From an uncultured Bartonella sp. (GTDB taxonomy: Bacteria > Pseudomonadota > Alphaproteobacteria > Rhizobiales > Rhizobiaceae), in assembly GCF_946479275.1 (NCBI RefSeq), contig NZ_CAMLFE010000005.1, forward strand, positions 62,001-126,000: DNA of 64,000 bases, in the 5' to 3' direction. The position numbers were made by a program, and so were the translations under genes. Position 1 is the first letter of the stretch, and every line of letters begins with the position of its first letter. Below, piece after piece: positions 10,364-18,539 of the stretch. Below the pieces are notes generated by a model that was given only the letters and a program-made list of their open reading frames with translations, was not told the DNA's origin and made no database searches.

Positions 10364-11872
10364 ATGGCTAACGAAGAAATAACCGGCGAACCGGCGCCTA
10401 TAACAACGGGTATGTCGCTTGATCGCGAACATGAGAAAATACCCTTCTATCGGCGTATGCGTGTGCGGCTGTTATTGCTCATTACGCTTTCGGTTTTCAT
10501 CACGGAAATTATGGTTTTCATGCCCTCTATTGCCAGCATGCAGCAAAGCTGGCTTGAAGACCACCACCAGTCGGCCAAAGCCATCAGCATGATTCTGGCT
10601 TCAAGCCCCGAAATCACCCTAAGCCCGAATTTGCAAAAAAATGTTCTGACCGCCACAGATGCCTTGGCTATAAGCATTGTCAGAAATGACGAGAGAATGA
10701 ACCTTGCCACTTCGCCGGATTTGAAACAGGTTAATGAAACAATCGACCTTCCCGATTACAGCGAAACCAAAGCACTGCTTGATTCTCTCACAACGCTCTA
10801 TTTTGGCGGCAACAATATTCTGCTTCTTCGCGGGCCTATTGAAGGAACAGACATCACCCTTGAAGTCACCGTTGCCGACAGGAAATTGCGGCAGGCAATG
10901 ATCGACTTTTCGTGGCATTTTATTGTTATTTCACTCACCATTGCGATTGTTGCGGCAACGACAATTTACCTCATCGTACACGAACTTCTGGTGCGCCCGT
11001 TGCAGAATATCTACACCAATATGCTGGATTTTGTGATAGAGCCGCATAATCCCAGCAAAATTCTGGTGCCCGAACCCCGCTGGGATGAACTCGGTATTAC
11101 GCAAAAACGTATTTCGGTTATCGAAAGCGAATTGCAAAAAAGCTATGCCCACCAGAAACACCTTGCCAATCTCGGGCTCGCGGTTTCCAAAATCAATCAT
11201 GATATGAGGAATATTCTGGCATCTGCGCAATTGATGTCGGATCACCTTGCCGATGCAAAAGACCCGATGGTGAAGAAAATTGCGCCGAAACTTATCCGCG
11301 CAATTGATCGCGCGGTCACTTATAGCCAGACCGTTATCACTTACGGACGCACACAGGAAGAAGCACCAAAGCGCAAAAAGCTTCTTCTTCATGACCTCGT
11401 TGCCGATGTCCTTGAATCGCTCACTCTTCCCGGTTCCGATCAAGTTGAATTTGTTAATGAAGTACCGGTTGATATGACAATTGACGCGGATGAAGAACAG
11501 CTCCACCGTGTCCTCACCAATTTATGCCGCAATGCTGTTCAGGCCATGGTGGAGCGCGAAGATGGTGAAAATCTTCAAAACAAGCTCACCATTAGCGGAC
11601 ACCGTATCGACAATGTGGCCGTTATTGATGTTGTTGATACCGGTCCCGGTCTGCCAGCAAAGGCAAAAGAGCATCTGTTTTCACCATTTCAGGGGTCAAC
11701 CAGCCGCAACGGTTCAGGCTTGGGATTGACCATATGCGAAGAGCTTATCAACGCCCATGGCGGCAAAATTACATTGATTGAAGAAGACCGCGGCGGTGCG
11801 CATTTTGAAATCCGTATTCCCGATCTTCCCTCGCATGGTGAAGAACGACCAAAGAATGAAAAAACCGCCTGA
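10364..11872 (+). CDS. Membrane sensor histidine kinase
   Basis: 502-residue two-component sensor. TM1 is about residues 31-52 and TM2 about 185-210 (FIVISLTIAIVAATTIYLIV), enclosing a periplasmic sensory domain. A HAMP-like linker leads to the H-box (KINHDMRNIL, phospho-acceptor His279), then the N-box (NLCRNAVQAM, about 386), G1 (DTGPGLP, about 425), F (LFSPF) and G2 (GSGLGLTIC, about 449). The kinase core is intact. No response regulator gene is adjacent, so it is an orphan here and its partner must lie elsewhere. An AGAGG precedes the ATG closely. Signal unknown. Confidence 0.93.
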   Translation: MANEEITGEPAPITTGMSLDREHEKIPFYRRMRVRLLLLITLSVFITEIMVFMPSIASMQQSWLEDHHQSAKAISMILASSPEITLSPNLQKNVLTATDALAISIVRNDERMNLATSPDLKQVNETIDLPDYSETKALLDSLTTLYFGGNNILLLRGPIEGTDITLEVTVADRKLRQAMIDFSWHFIVISLTIAIVAATTIYLIVHELLVRPLQNIYTNMLDFVIEPHNPSKILVPEPRWDELGITQKRISVIESELQKSYAHQKHLANLGLAVSKINHDMRNILASAQLMSDHLADAKDPMVKKIAPKLIRAIDRAVTYSQTVITYGRTQEEAPKRKKLLLHDLVADVLESLTLPGSDQVEFVNEVPVDMTIDADEEQLHRVLTNLCRNAVQAMVEREDGENLQNKLTISGHRIDNVAVIDVVDTGPGLPAKAKEHLFSPFQGSTSRNGSGLGLTICEELINAHGGKITLIEEDRGGAHFEIRIPDLPSHGEERPKNEKTA

Positions 11873-12548
11873 CAAAGCTGTCGGGTGAGGCAAAAACTTA
11901 ATTCCCAAGTTTTTTCAATTATTCGCGAGTATTCATAAGACGTTTTCCTGAAAAGGTTCTTCACTAAAACAAAAGCAAATTGGTGCCATAAGGCCAAAAA
12001 GGCCAAATAAGCCGACAAATTTTTGCAAGCGAGATTAAAAATTTTCGGCTGGCATTTTTATCATGCTTTTCAACAGGCATCTCGACAAGCTGTTTCAGCC
12101 GGTATCTTCCGTAAAAATTCCGGGAATGCAGACCAGCCGTTTTGCGCGCAGTATCCGGTTTCCAAGCTTTTCAGTATGTTTTGATTTAGAATTTACGGTT
12201 TTTGGGTAGATACTGGTTTTTCAAAAAACATAAATTTGGCTTTATAAAATTCTTTTAAAATGCGGTTTTGTCATCAAAGCAGGTTTTTCTAAACCTCTTG
12301 CTTTCTCCTTACCCGTTGTTTTTTAGCGTCCTCCATTTTGAACACACAAATTTCCGAAAGAGATTTTGCAGTTTCAAAACTGCTTAGCTGCAAAATTTGC
12401 GACACAAATGAACAAAAAAATAAAATCTTCTCTTGCATTTCTTTCGCGAACCAATTAGGAAACCGCTAGTCAGTTGATTGAAGATATTCATTTCCGGATG
12501 TCGTTGATGGAACTGGCTTGAAACATCATTTCGGTGGTTTTCAAAAAT
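11873..12548. other. Intergenic region upstream of tRNA-Arg
   Basis: 676 bp, AT-rich, with no frame I would defend. It must hold the tRNA-Arg promoter. Several runs of T and repeated CTTTTCA/TTTTTC words give it low complexity. Confidence 0.45.
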
Positions 12549-12625
12549 GCACCCGTAGCTCAGCTGGATAGAGCACCAGACTACGAATCTGGGGGTCAGG
12601 AGTTCGAATCTCTTCGGGTGCGCCA
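12549..12625 (+). tRNA. tRNA-Arg (anticodon ACG)
   Basis: 77 nt including an encoded CCA. The acceptor stem GCACCCG pairs with CGGGTGC. The D-arm (GCTCAGCTGGATAGAGC), the anticodon stem CCAGA/TCTGG enclosing loop CTACGAA (anticodon ACG) and the T-loop TTCGAAT are all present. A34 is expected to become inosine and read CGN codons. An XRE/CI-like regulator follows about 350 bp downstream, so the 3' end may have served as an integration site. Confidence 0.97.
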
Positions 12626-12969
12626 CTTAATTTTCCAATAGATTTTAATAATTATCGGACATATCATCCCGATAGAATATTCTTCAGTTTTCTAGAAAAA
12701 TGGTTGAGGACACATTGGGGACAACATTTTAGACCGCCATGGGGGTGCTTAAAATGGAACGATTGCCGTTAGATAAGCCACTTGCAACATCTCTCGTTCT
12801 GCGTGGTGCAATCTAGAAATAGTCGGTTTTTTTCGATCTCCACATATGGCAGCTCCAATCCCGCGCACGTTAAGCCAATAGCACCATGTCCAAAGGATCC
12901 ATAACTTCAAATAACTTTTTCGTAAATTTGACCGGATTCGCAGCTTATGGAATTTTTTGAACAACATTT
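12626..12969. other. Region downstream of tRNA-Arg, possible island edge
   Basis: 344 bp between tRNA-Arg and the XRE gene. It contains a duplicated GAGGACA/GGGGACAACATTTT-like stretch near 12707-12730 and no good gene. A minus-strand frame at 12749-12967 has no recognisable content. An integrase remnant would be expected here if an element had inserted at the tRNA, but I cannot identify one. Confidence 0.4.
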
Positions 12970-12982
12970 TTACAATGTTGTT
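12960..12982. repeat. Inverted repeat over the XRE gene stop codon
   Basis: AACAACATT and AATGTTGTT form a perfect 9-bp inverted repeat around TTTAC and span the TAA of the minus-strand regulator. It shares the AACAACAT word with the palindrome upstream of the same gene, so it may be a second operator rather than a terminator. Confidence 0.5.
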
Positions 12983-13623
12983 GCCAAAATTGGTAACGGC
13001 GAAAAAGCTTGTATTGCGACATCGTAAAGTGGCGGCATATTTGCACAGAAAATATTGAAACGATTTAGCAACTGCCCAGAAATAACATGCCTTAATAAGA
13101 CTTTACCATCTGCCAACCAAACAACATTGTTCTGCCCCGACATCAAATTTTGAGGAGATTCCCGTTTTTCCAATGCAATTGCAATTGAACCCGAAAAAAT
13201 AGGATTATTTTCCGTCTCGTAGACCAGCCCATAGCCACCTACGGGCGTTTTCATATCAGTTTGGACAGTTTTAAAGTCCTTAGGATCATAAAAATGAACA
13301 GCAAAATTATCATCAATCGAACCGCGGATCTCTAACTTTTCGTTTGCTTCCATATCTTTTAAAGCAGACAAAAAGTTGTAGGTCCTACCACCGAGTTTTT
13401 CAGCAAGATCAAATGGCGAAACTTTCAATACTTCTGCCATTTTGATCAAATTTTCCTGCTGAATGTTTCGTTGCCCCTGCAACACAAGCGTAATTAACGT
13501 GCGTTGCATCATCCCGCTTTTGCGTCCTAATTCAGCGTAAGACCGGATACCAGCAGCATTCATTTTTTCTTTAACCCATTTAACATCAACATCGTTATCG
13601 ATTATTTTGGTCATCTTTTTCAC
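12970..13623 (-). CDS. Phage-like XRE-family regulator
   Basis: 217-residue protein with an N-terminal Cro/CI helix-turn-helix (about residues 18-70; ELGRKSGMMQRTLITLVLQG then NLIKMAEVLKVSPFDLAEKL). The C-terminal half has a beta-rich look (GGYGLVYETENNPIFSGSIA; NVVWLADGKVLLRHV) reminiscent of CI/LexA-like dimerisation domains, but I see no clear Ser-Lys self-cleavage pair. An internal ATG three codons downstream (MTKII) is an alternative start. Bases rich in A/T and a perfect palindrome upstream suggest autoregulation. Likely a remnant or resident of a mobile element next to tRNA-Arg; no other phage gene is visible. Confidence 0.7.
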   Translation of the reverse strand: MKKMTKIIDNDVDVKWVKEKMNAAGIRSYAELGRKSGMMQRTLITLVLQGQRNIQQENLIKMAEVLKVSPFDLAEKLGGRTYNFLSALKDMEANEKLEIRGSIDDNFAVHFYDPKDFKTVQTDMKTPVGGYGLVYETENNPIFSGSIAIALEKRESPQNLMSGQNNVVWLADGKVLLRHVISGQLLNRFNIFCANMPPLYDVAIQAFSPLPILATTL

Positions 13624-14496
13624 CGCCCCTTAAAAACTGTTAACAACTTTGTAAACAAGTACATAAAAATGTCAGCACGCCCATAGCGCTTCATTTTCCT
13701 TGCACATTTTCATTATCTAACGATAAATCATCTTTACATGTTGTTAACAACATGAATTATATTTTTCAAAATGTAAACAAAAAAATTAATCTCAACGCAT
13801 TTTTGTTTACATTTTAAATTTTATTCAGTTTTTAGATAGGAAAATTATAAATAAATTATGGGTATACCATACATATTAGACGTGAAGGGGTAATGTCGAT
13901 TTATTCTATAAAGATACATTAGATGTCTCACTTAGCCCCTTTTAAGGATGACACTTAGTCTCCTCCCCACTAAATTTCTTTCTTCAATCTTTGTTGTGAT
14001 TTACTTAATCATTTATTGCGCAGGCTGCAGAGGCCGTAGCATGACCAATAGTCATCGCGGGAAGCATCCAGTCGGCGACGGGGTAAAAAAACTCGTACTT
14101 TGTGGCTGATTGACCAAACATACCGCCATGCATTTTCTATGAATGAGAACAGGTCCCGATAATCAGCTATCGAGACCTGAAAAATGGATAAAGTTTGCGA
14201 AACAAACATCAACAAAAGACAAACAAACAATTTTGGAGCGCACTTATCGTCTTGAGACTAGCCCGCGACGTTTTTTAGGACTTCCTCAATTTCATAGAAA
14301 AAATTAATGAAAAGCTTTTCTCGACCTTGCGCTCAAGTGCCGGCCATTTCTTTTTCAGGATAGATCTCGTCTCTATCCCGATTCGGATTAAGCACTTAAA
14401 GCTTTAAACAAGAAGTGACCAGTGCCTCAATTGTGCTCTCTAAAAATAACTTGCGAGTACCTTCACTCAACCGTTCGACATTGTTCTTAATGCGCC
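13624..14496. other. AT-rich intergenic region with palindromic operator
   Basis: 873 bp, strongly AT-rich in its first 300 bp, between the XRE gene and the AhpD-like gene. It holds GTTAACAAC near 13638 and a perfect 18-bp palindrome at 13737-13754. The minus-strand open frame at 14009-14230 (73 codons) has odd composition and no ribosome-binding site; I regard it as non-coding or a remnant. Confidence 0.45.
13737..13754. promoter_or_regulatory. Perfect palindrome, probable repressor operator
   Basis: CATGTTGTTAACAACATG is an exact 18-bp palindrome about 114 bp upstream of the XRE gene. The core GTTAACAAC recurs at about 13638, close to the start codon, and AACAACAT recurs at the gene's stop. 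Repeated symmetric sites around a CI-like gene point to autoregulation; binding is inferred. Confidence 0.55.
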
Positions 14497-14928
14497 TCAC
14501 TGCCGCATAGAAATGGCAAGTCTGTTCATTCCATTCATCAGCGATATCGCAAATGTGAGGTCTGAAATTTCTTTGTCACTAAAGACCTTTTTTAATGCCT
14601 CGAACGACTCGTCATCGGCGTGGCTTGTCGATATGAGTGTTAGCTGTTCTGCCCAGTTCAGTGCCGCTTGTTCTTTTTCAGAAAATTGGTCGCTCACACG
14701 CCATCCGGCCACTTCAGCTATGCGGCGCTGCGTTTCGCCTTCTTTTAGCAGAGAATTTGTATGAAGATTAAGGCAATATGCGCATCCATTGATTTGAGAA
14801 ACTCTAAGATAGACCAATTCAATCAGCTTTTGTTCGACAACGCTTTTCTCGAGGGCGACTTTCACGGCTCTAAAACCACTCATGAGCTCGGGTGACAAGT
14901 CAAAATATTTCAGTCTGAGATTTTTCAT
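14497..14928 (-). CDS. Carboxymuconolactone decarboxylase/AhpD-family protein
   Basis: 143 residues with the AhpD-like core: a conserved Glu in the helix before the motif (LIELVYLRVSQING) and the redox-type CAYCLNLH motif (CxxC then His, about residues 53-60), followed by the typical WRVSDQFSEKEQAALNWAEQ segment. Such proteins act as alkylhydroperoxidases or small oxidoreductases in the cytosol. The ATG overlaps the stop of the upstream DoxX-like gene (ATGA), so the two are coupled. This pairing of a DoxX-like membrane protein with an AhpD-like protein recurs in proteobacteria; the substrate is unknown. Confidence 0.88.
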   Translation of the reverse strand: MKNLRLKYFDLSPELMSGFRAVKVALEKSVVEQKLIELVYLRVSQINGCAYCLNLHTNSLLKEGETQRRIAEVAGWRVSDQFSEKEQAALNWAEQLTLISTSHADDESFEALKKVFSDKEISDLTFAISLMNGMNRLAISMRQ

Positions 14929-15389
14929 GTTCTCTTCTCCTTATTATCATTATAGTCTGCAAAATATATTAATAACGCAGTTGAAAAACAAACTATAACA
15001 TTAAAATTAATCATCATTTTTATACTTTGAAAAAGAGACATACTTATAATAAATAATATTAATAAAAATATATTTGAAATGTTAATGAGTTTGTTCTTTA
15101 CGTTAATAATATATGATAAAGCGATGACTGCCTCTAATACTGTGACTATCCAGCCAATAACAGGAATCATGTTTTCCGGAGCCCAAGGACACAGTATTGA
15201 GACATGTTTAAAAAATTGGGTCATCGAGCCCCATGAAACACCTGTTTCACCGATATGCCCCCAAAAACCGAAACGGTCGAACACAGCCGAAAGATAGCTG
15301 ATAGCTAAACTGACTTTAGCAAAATATATGCCCCCTTTAGCAAAATATATGCACCGCCTTTGCGGAAACGATTTGCCAAAGTCAAACAT
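14925..15389 (-). CDS. DoxX-like membrane protein
   Basis: 154 residues, about four transmembrane helices. The stretch SLAISYLSAVFDRFGFWG followed by VSWGSM and the helix PVIGWIVTVLEAVIALSYI match the DoxX-like family that sits beside AhpD-type genes. The N-terminus carries a duplicated peptide (IYFAKGGIYFAK) from a tandem repeat of about 20 bp at 15316-15355, so the true start and signal region may have been altered. No strong ribosome-binding site. Very AT-rich C-terminal half. Function probably redox/thiol related, by association only. Confidence 0.72.
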   Translation of the reverse strand: MFDFGKSFPQRRCIYFAKGGIYFAKVSLAISYLSAVFDRFGFWGHIGETGVSWGSMTQFFKHVSILCPWAPENMIPVIGWIVTVLEAVIALSYIINVKNKLINISNIFLLILFIISMSLFQSIKMMINFNVIVCFSTALLIYFADYNDNKEKRT

Positions 15390-15578
15390 GCGTCACCATT
15401 CTAAAATTCTGTGAATGAGACAATGTCGCAAACCCTTTGACTGCGATAGGGACATATCGGGACAATTTGATAGTGACATGTGTATTTCGGTTTCGGACGC
15501 GAAGAATGCATTGTAGGGATATGTCATCAGAACAAACGTAAAAATCTGTTTCTTGTCTTTTTGACCTCGAGCGCTGTC

Positions 15579-16748
15579 ATGGAAATTATGAATCCACATG
15601 CCTACAGATTTTATTCTCTGCTCGTCCTTCTCTATTTTTCCGATATGGTGCTGTTGCTTGCCAATATCTGGAACTCGCTTCGGGTTACGAATTCACCATT
15701 ATTCTTAGGCTGCATACTCTCGATAGGGGTAATATTTCCATTAGTCTTGAAAAAATTGGCACAAGGTCACGAGCAGAAATCAATCAGTTTGGCCGGCCTC
15801 TACCTTCGAAGAATAATTGTATTCGGGGTGATATTGGTGGAAAGCCTATTTTCTATTGCCGACACGTGGATTGGTTTTATCATCACATCGCTTTGCATTG
15901 GCTATCTTTCCCTCCTGACACTGACGGTATTGGAAGCGGCAAACACAAAGCTGGTTCTTCAGGGCCACATCAGCTCGCAAATGGCATCCCGGGTTATGCA
16001 GACAATTGTTCAGCTCGGTTCCTTTTTCGGAGCGATGGCAAGTGGATATCTGTTATTAGTGCTGAATTATAATAAGCTGATCGCGCTGATATGCATTTTC
16101 GACATCATCGTCAGCGCAACAGCACGATTTATTTTTTCCGAAAAATCCGGAACAACAATTGAGGAAGCAAATCGACCACCTCATTTTTCAGGAAAGCCTC
16201 TCGCCAGAAGTCTGATTTATCTTTGTATCGTTATTGCCTTGGTGGGGCTCCATATCAGTGCATTCAACGTCCTTACGCCGATCATTTTTCAAAAAATAAA
16301 AGATTTGAACAGCGAATATTTTGGCTTATGCAGTGCCGTAGCCGGACTTGGCGCTTTCTCGGCAGCATTTGTAAACCTTGGCTGGTTCCGGTTTTTGATA
16401 CCGGCCATAACGCTCCTTCTTGCGGATTTGATTTTTACCCTCTCCTGGCACCCCTATGTGGCGATCGTCGCATGTTTATTTATCGGCTTTTCAATAAACA
16501 CCATACGCATTCACGCACGTAAAACCATCATTGATAAGACCAACAATGATAATGAGGCCGATCAGGTCAGTAGCCTCAACGCTCTCATGTACACTTTAGC
16601 GCAGTCCATCGGGCCGATGCTTTTTGGCATTCTAACGGGTAAGGCCGTTCTTGGTGCTTATTCGGCGATATATCTTTTTCCGGCTGTCGCCTTGGTTATG
16701 TTTGTTTGGATTGTCGTCGCAAGAATTCTGTCGGGAGCAACGAGATGA
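15579..16748 (+). CDS. MFS-type transporter, probable exporter
   Basis: About 389 residues with 10-12 hydrophobic segments and an MFS-like two-halves organisation (central hydrophilic loop near SEKSGTTIEEANRPPHFSGK). The frame is open from a GTG at 15480, but the extra residues are hydrophilic and poorly supported; I choose the ATG at 15579 (MEIMNPHAYRF), with 15588 as alternative. Its TGA overlaps the ATG of the ATP-grasp gene, so the two are co-translated. Together they look like a small peptide or amino-acid-conjugate synthesis/export unit. Substrate unknown; low similarity to well-known MFS groups. Confidence 0.75.
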   Translation: MEIMNPHAYRFYSLLVLLYFSDMVLLLANIWNSLRVTNSPLFLGCILSIGVIFPLVLKKLAQGHEQKSISLAGLYLRRIIVFGVILVESLFSIADTWIGFIITSLCIGYLSLLTLTVLEAANTKLVLQGHISSQMASRVMQTIVQLGSFFGAMASGYLLLVLNYNKLIALICIFDIIVSATARFIFSEKSGTTIEEANRPPHFSGKPLARSLIYLCIVIALVGLHISAFNVLTPIIFQKIKDLNSEYFGLCSAVAGLGAFSAAFVNLGWFRFLIPAITLLLADLIFTLSWHPYVAIVACLFIGFSINTIRIHARKTIIDKTNNDNEADQVSSLNALMYTLAQSIGPMLFGILTGKAVLGAYSAIYLFPAVALVMFVWIVVARILSGATR

Positions 16749-17956
16749 ATAAGAATTGCGTTATTATTGTTGATCCAATGTCAACCGGCGCTCTTTATGC
16801 CCCGTTAATATCGAAACTTGGATATTTGTGTTATTGCGTATTGTCTGACCCAAATCTCCCCCCTAAATTTGCGAATAGTTTTACCGGTGAAGGTTTTTTC
16901 GACAAAAATTTATATTCGGCTGATGAAATTAAAGAAAAGCTCGGTTCTAACGATGTGTTTGCGGTCTTATGCGGCGCTGAAACGGGTGTCTACTGCACAG
17001 AAGCGCTTGCCGATTATTTCGGCGTTCTAGGCAATGATGTACATCATACAAATTGGCGCCGTAGCAAAATTGACATGCAGAAGCGCCTCAAAATCAATGG
17101 ATTAAAACATATCAAGACAATCAAGATCACTCGGGAAATGACGGATTTTCCTATATTTTCATCTCCAACCGGATATGTATTAAAACCGAACGAATCCTGT
17201 TTAACCGATGATGTTCTGTTTTTTGAAAACCCTGATGACTTGAAGCAGCACATCAAAGAAATCGACTGGAATAGAACAAACGCCGTTGGCCAGAAAAATA
17301 CGTCATTTCTATTACAAGAAAGACTGATTGGCGATGAATATGTTGTTGATCTCGTTTCCTTCAAAGGGGTGACAAAAGTTTGTAGTTTATGCCGCTACAG
17401 AAAAGGAACGCATAATAACAGCCATTTTGTTTATGAAGCGCTGGAGGTTCTGGACCTGACAATCAAGGACTATGCGCCGTTATTGTCCTATGCTGTTGAT
17501 TGCATCAAAGCTGTCGCTATCGAATATGGGCCTGCTCATCTGGAACTTATATGGACAAAGATCGGTCCGGTGATGGTTGAAGTCGGAGCGAGATTACACG
17601 GCGGCATTGCCCCGCTTTTGTTCAACGAATGTTATAGTAATGGATTGCTCGAGACGGCCGTTTCTTTATGCTCGGATAACTTCAATTCAAAACCCGCAAT
17701 TCTTGGAACAAATGGGCGTATCATTTTTCTGATAAATGAAAAACCGGATAGACATGTCAGCAATACAGCGCGCTTGGTGAGCGATTTCCAATCTATTCCG
17801 GGTGTTTCCACCGTAAAACTTTTTTTCCGTGACAATAGTCCCATCCCGTTGACCACCGACTTGGCCAACTGCCCCGGTATTATTACTGCCGTTGCAAAAG
17901 ATGCGGCGACTTTGGATGTGATCGAGGATAAAATAAGAGCGCTCTTTGCTGCATGA
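16745..17956 (+). CDS. ATP-grasp ligase (L-amino-acid ligase-like)
   Basis: 403 residues. ATP-grasp enzymes join a carboxylate to an amine via an acyl phosphate. The pre-ATP-grasp Rossmann part (residues 1-100) leads to the nucleotide-binding lysine segment (GYVLKPNESCLTDD), the hinge segment (LLQERLIGDEYVVDLVSF) and the metal-binding end (HLELIWTKIGPVMVEVGARL followed by HGG). The VEVGARLHGG ending is typical of the BacD/L-amino-acid ligase and carnosine-synthase-like branch. ATGA overlap with the MFS gene shows coupling. Inference: makes a dipeptide-like or amino-acid-conjugated product that the MFS protein exports. Confidence 0.85.
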   Translation: MNKNCVIIVDPMSTGALYAPLISKLGYLCYCVLSDPNLPPKFANSFTGEGFFDKNLYSADEIKEKLGSNDVFAVLCGAETGVYCTEALADYFGVLGNDVHHTNWRRSKIDMQKRLKINGLKHIKTIKITREMTDFPIFSSPTGYVLKPNESCLTDDVLFFENPDDLKQHIKEIDWNRTNAVGQKNTSFLLQERLIGDEYVVDLVSFKGVTKVCSLCRYRKGTHNNSHFVYEALEVLDLTIKDYAPLLSYAVDCIKAVAIEYGPAHLELIWTKIGPVMVEVGARLHGGIAPLLFNECYSNGLLETAVSLCSDNFNSKPAILGTNGRIIFLINEKPDRHVSNTARLVSDFQSIPGVSTVKLFFRDNSPIPLTTDLANCPGIITAVAKDAATLDVIEDKIRALFAA

Positions 17957-18539
17957 ACCACTTCTTTGGTCCAAAAACCTATGGTCCAAGAATGATCGCT
18001 TGAATAGGAGAGTTCACTCTGACACGCGGTAGACTGTGCTCTTGATGGCGTTTGAAGCTGCGCTGAATAATTCCGAACCCGCAATGAAGCATAAAAAACG
18101 CCGGTTTCTTATGATTTTTTTGGTGGCACTTTTTACGGCGTTACTCTTTTCGGGCGTTACCGATTATCAATCAGAAATGTTTCGATTTTTTGAAAAACCA
18201 GACGCCAAGAATACCAAACATGCGTTCATTTTTCTTATGAAAACGACATTGTCCCGCCAACCCCTCTGCCATTTCTCAAACTCATGACACCCGCCTCTTG
18301 AAGAATGCCTGTTCCTTCAACCAATGCAGGGAAAACCGGATTGTGATGGGCCTTGGGGCTTCTCGTCATTATTATCTTTTATTCAAGGCTAAAGGTGAAG
18401 TCGGGCAGAAAATCCGCTCTCGCTCATGTGTCAAGTTTTCGAGCTACTCTTCACCGGTTTGACCATTCAATTCTAAATATCTATTGATTACTGTCATTGA
18501 TTGTTATGAATGAACATGTTTCTGAGGGCGAGGAAACGA
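17957..18539. other. Intergenic region before the MocR gene
   Basis: 583 bp. A small plus-strand frame (18084-18287, starting MKHKKRRFLMIFLVALFTAL) looks like a membrane-anchored peptide, but it has no ribosome-binding site and ends in unlikely sequence; perhaps a gene remnant. A TCATT/AATGA repeat at the right end may be a regulator site. Confidence 0.4.
18494..18513. promoter_or_regulatory. Possible MocR binding site
   Basis: TCATT and AATGA form an inverted repeat 27-46 bp upstream of the chosen MocR start. A related cluster (GTTCATT, TTCATTCATC, AATGAAC) lies upstream of the aldo/keto reductase at 20212-20247. The shared TTCATT word in the two control regions suggests one regulator, probably the MocR protein between them. 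Confidence 0.4.

Noticed and set aside
14009..14230. 73-codon minus-strand frame downstream of the XRE gene
   Set aside because: Unusual composition without start signal; may be a remnant but cannot be assigned.
12626..14496. Complete prophage or integrative element at tRNA-Arg
   Set aside because: No integrase, structural or replication genes and no visible copy of the tRNA 3' end; only one regulator is seen.
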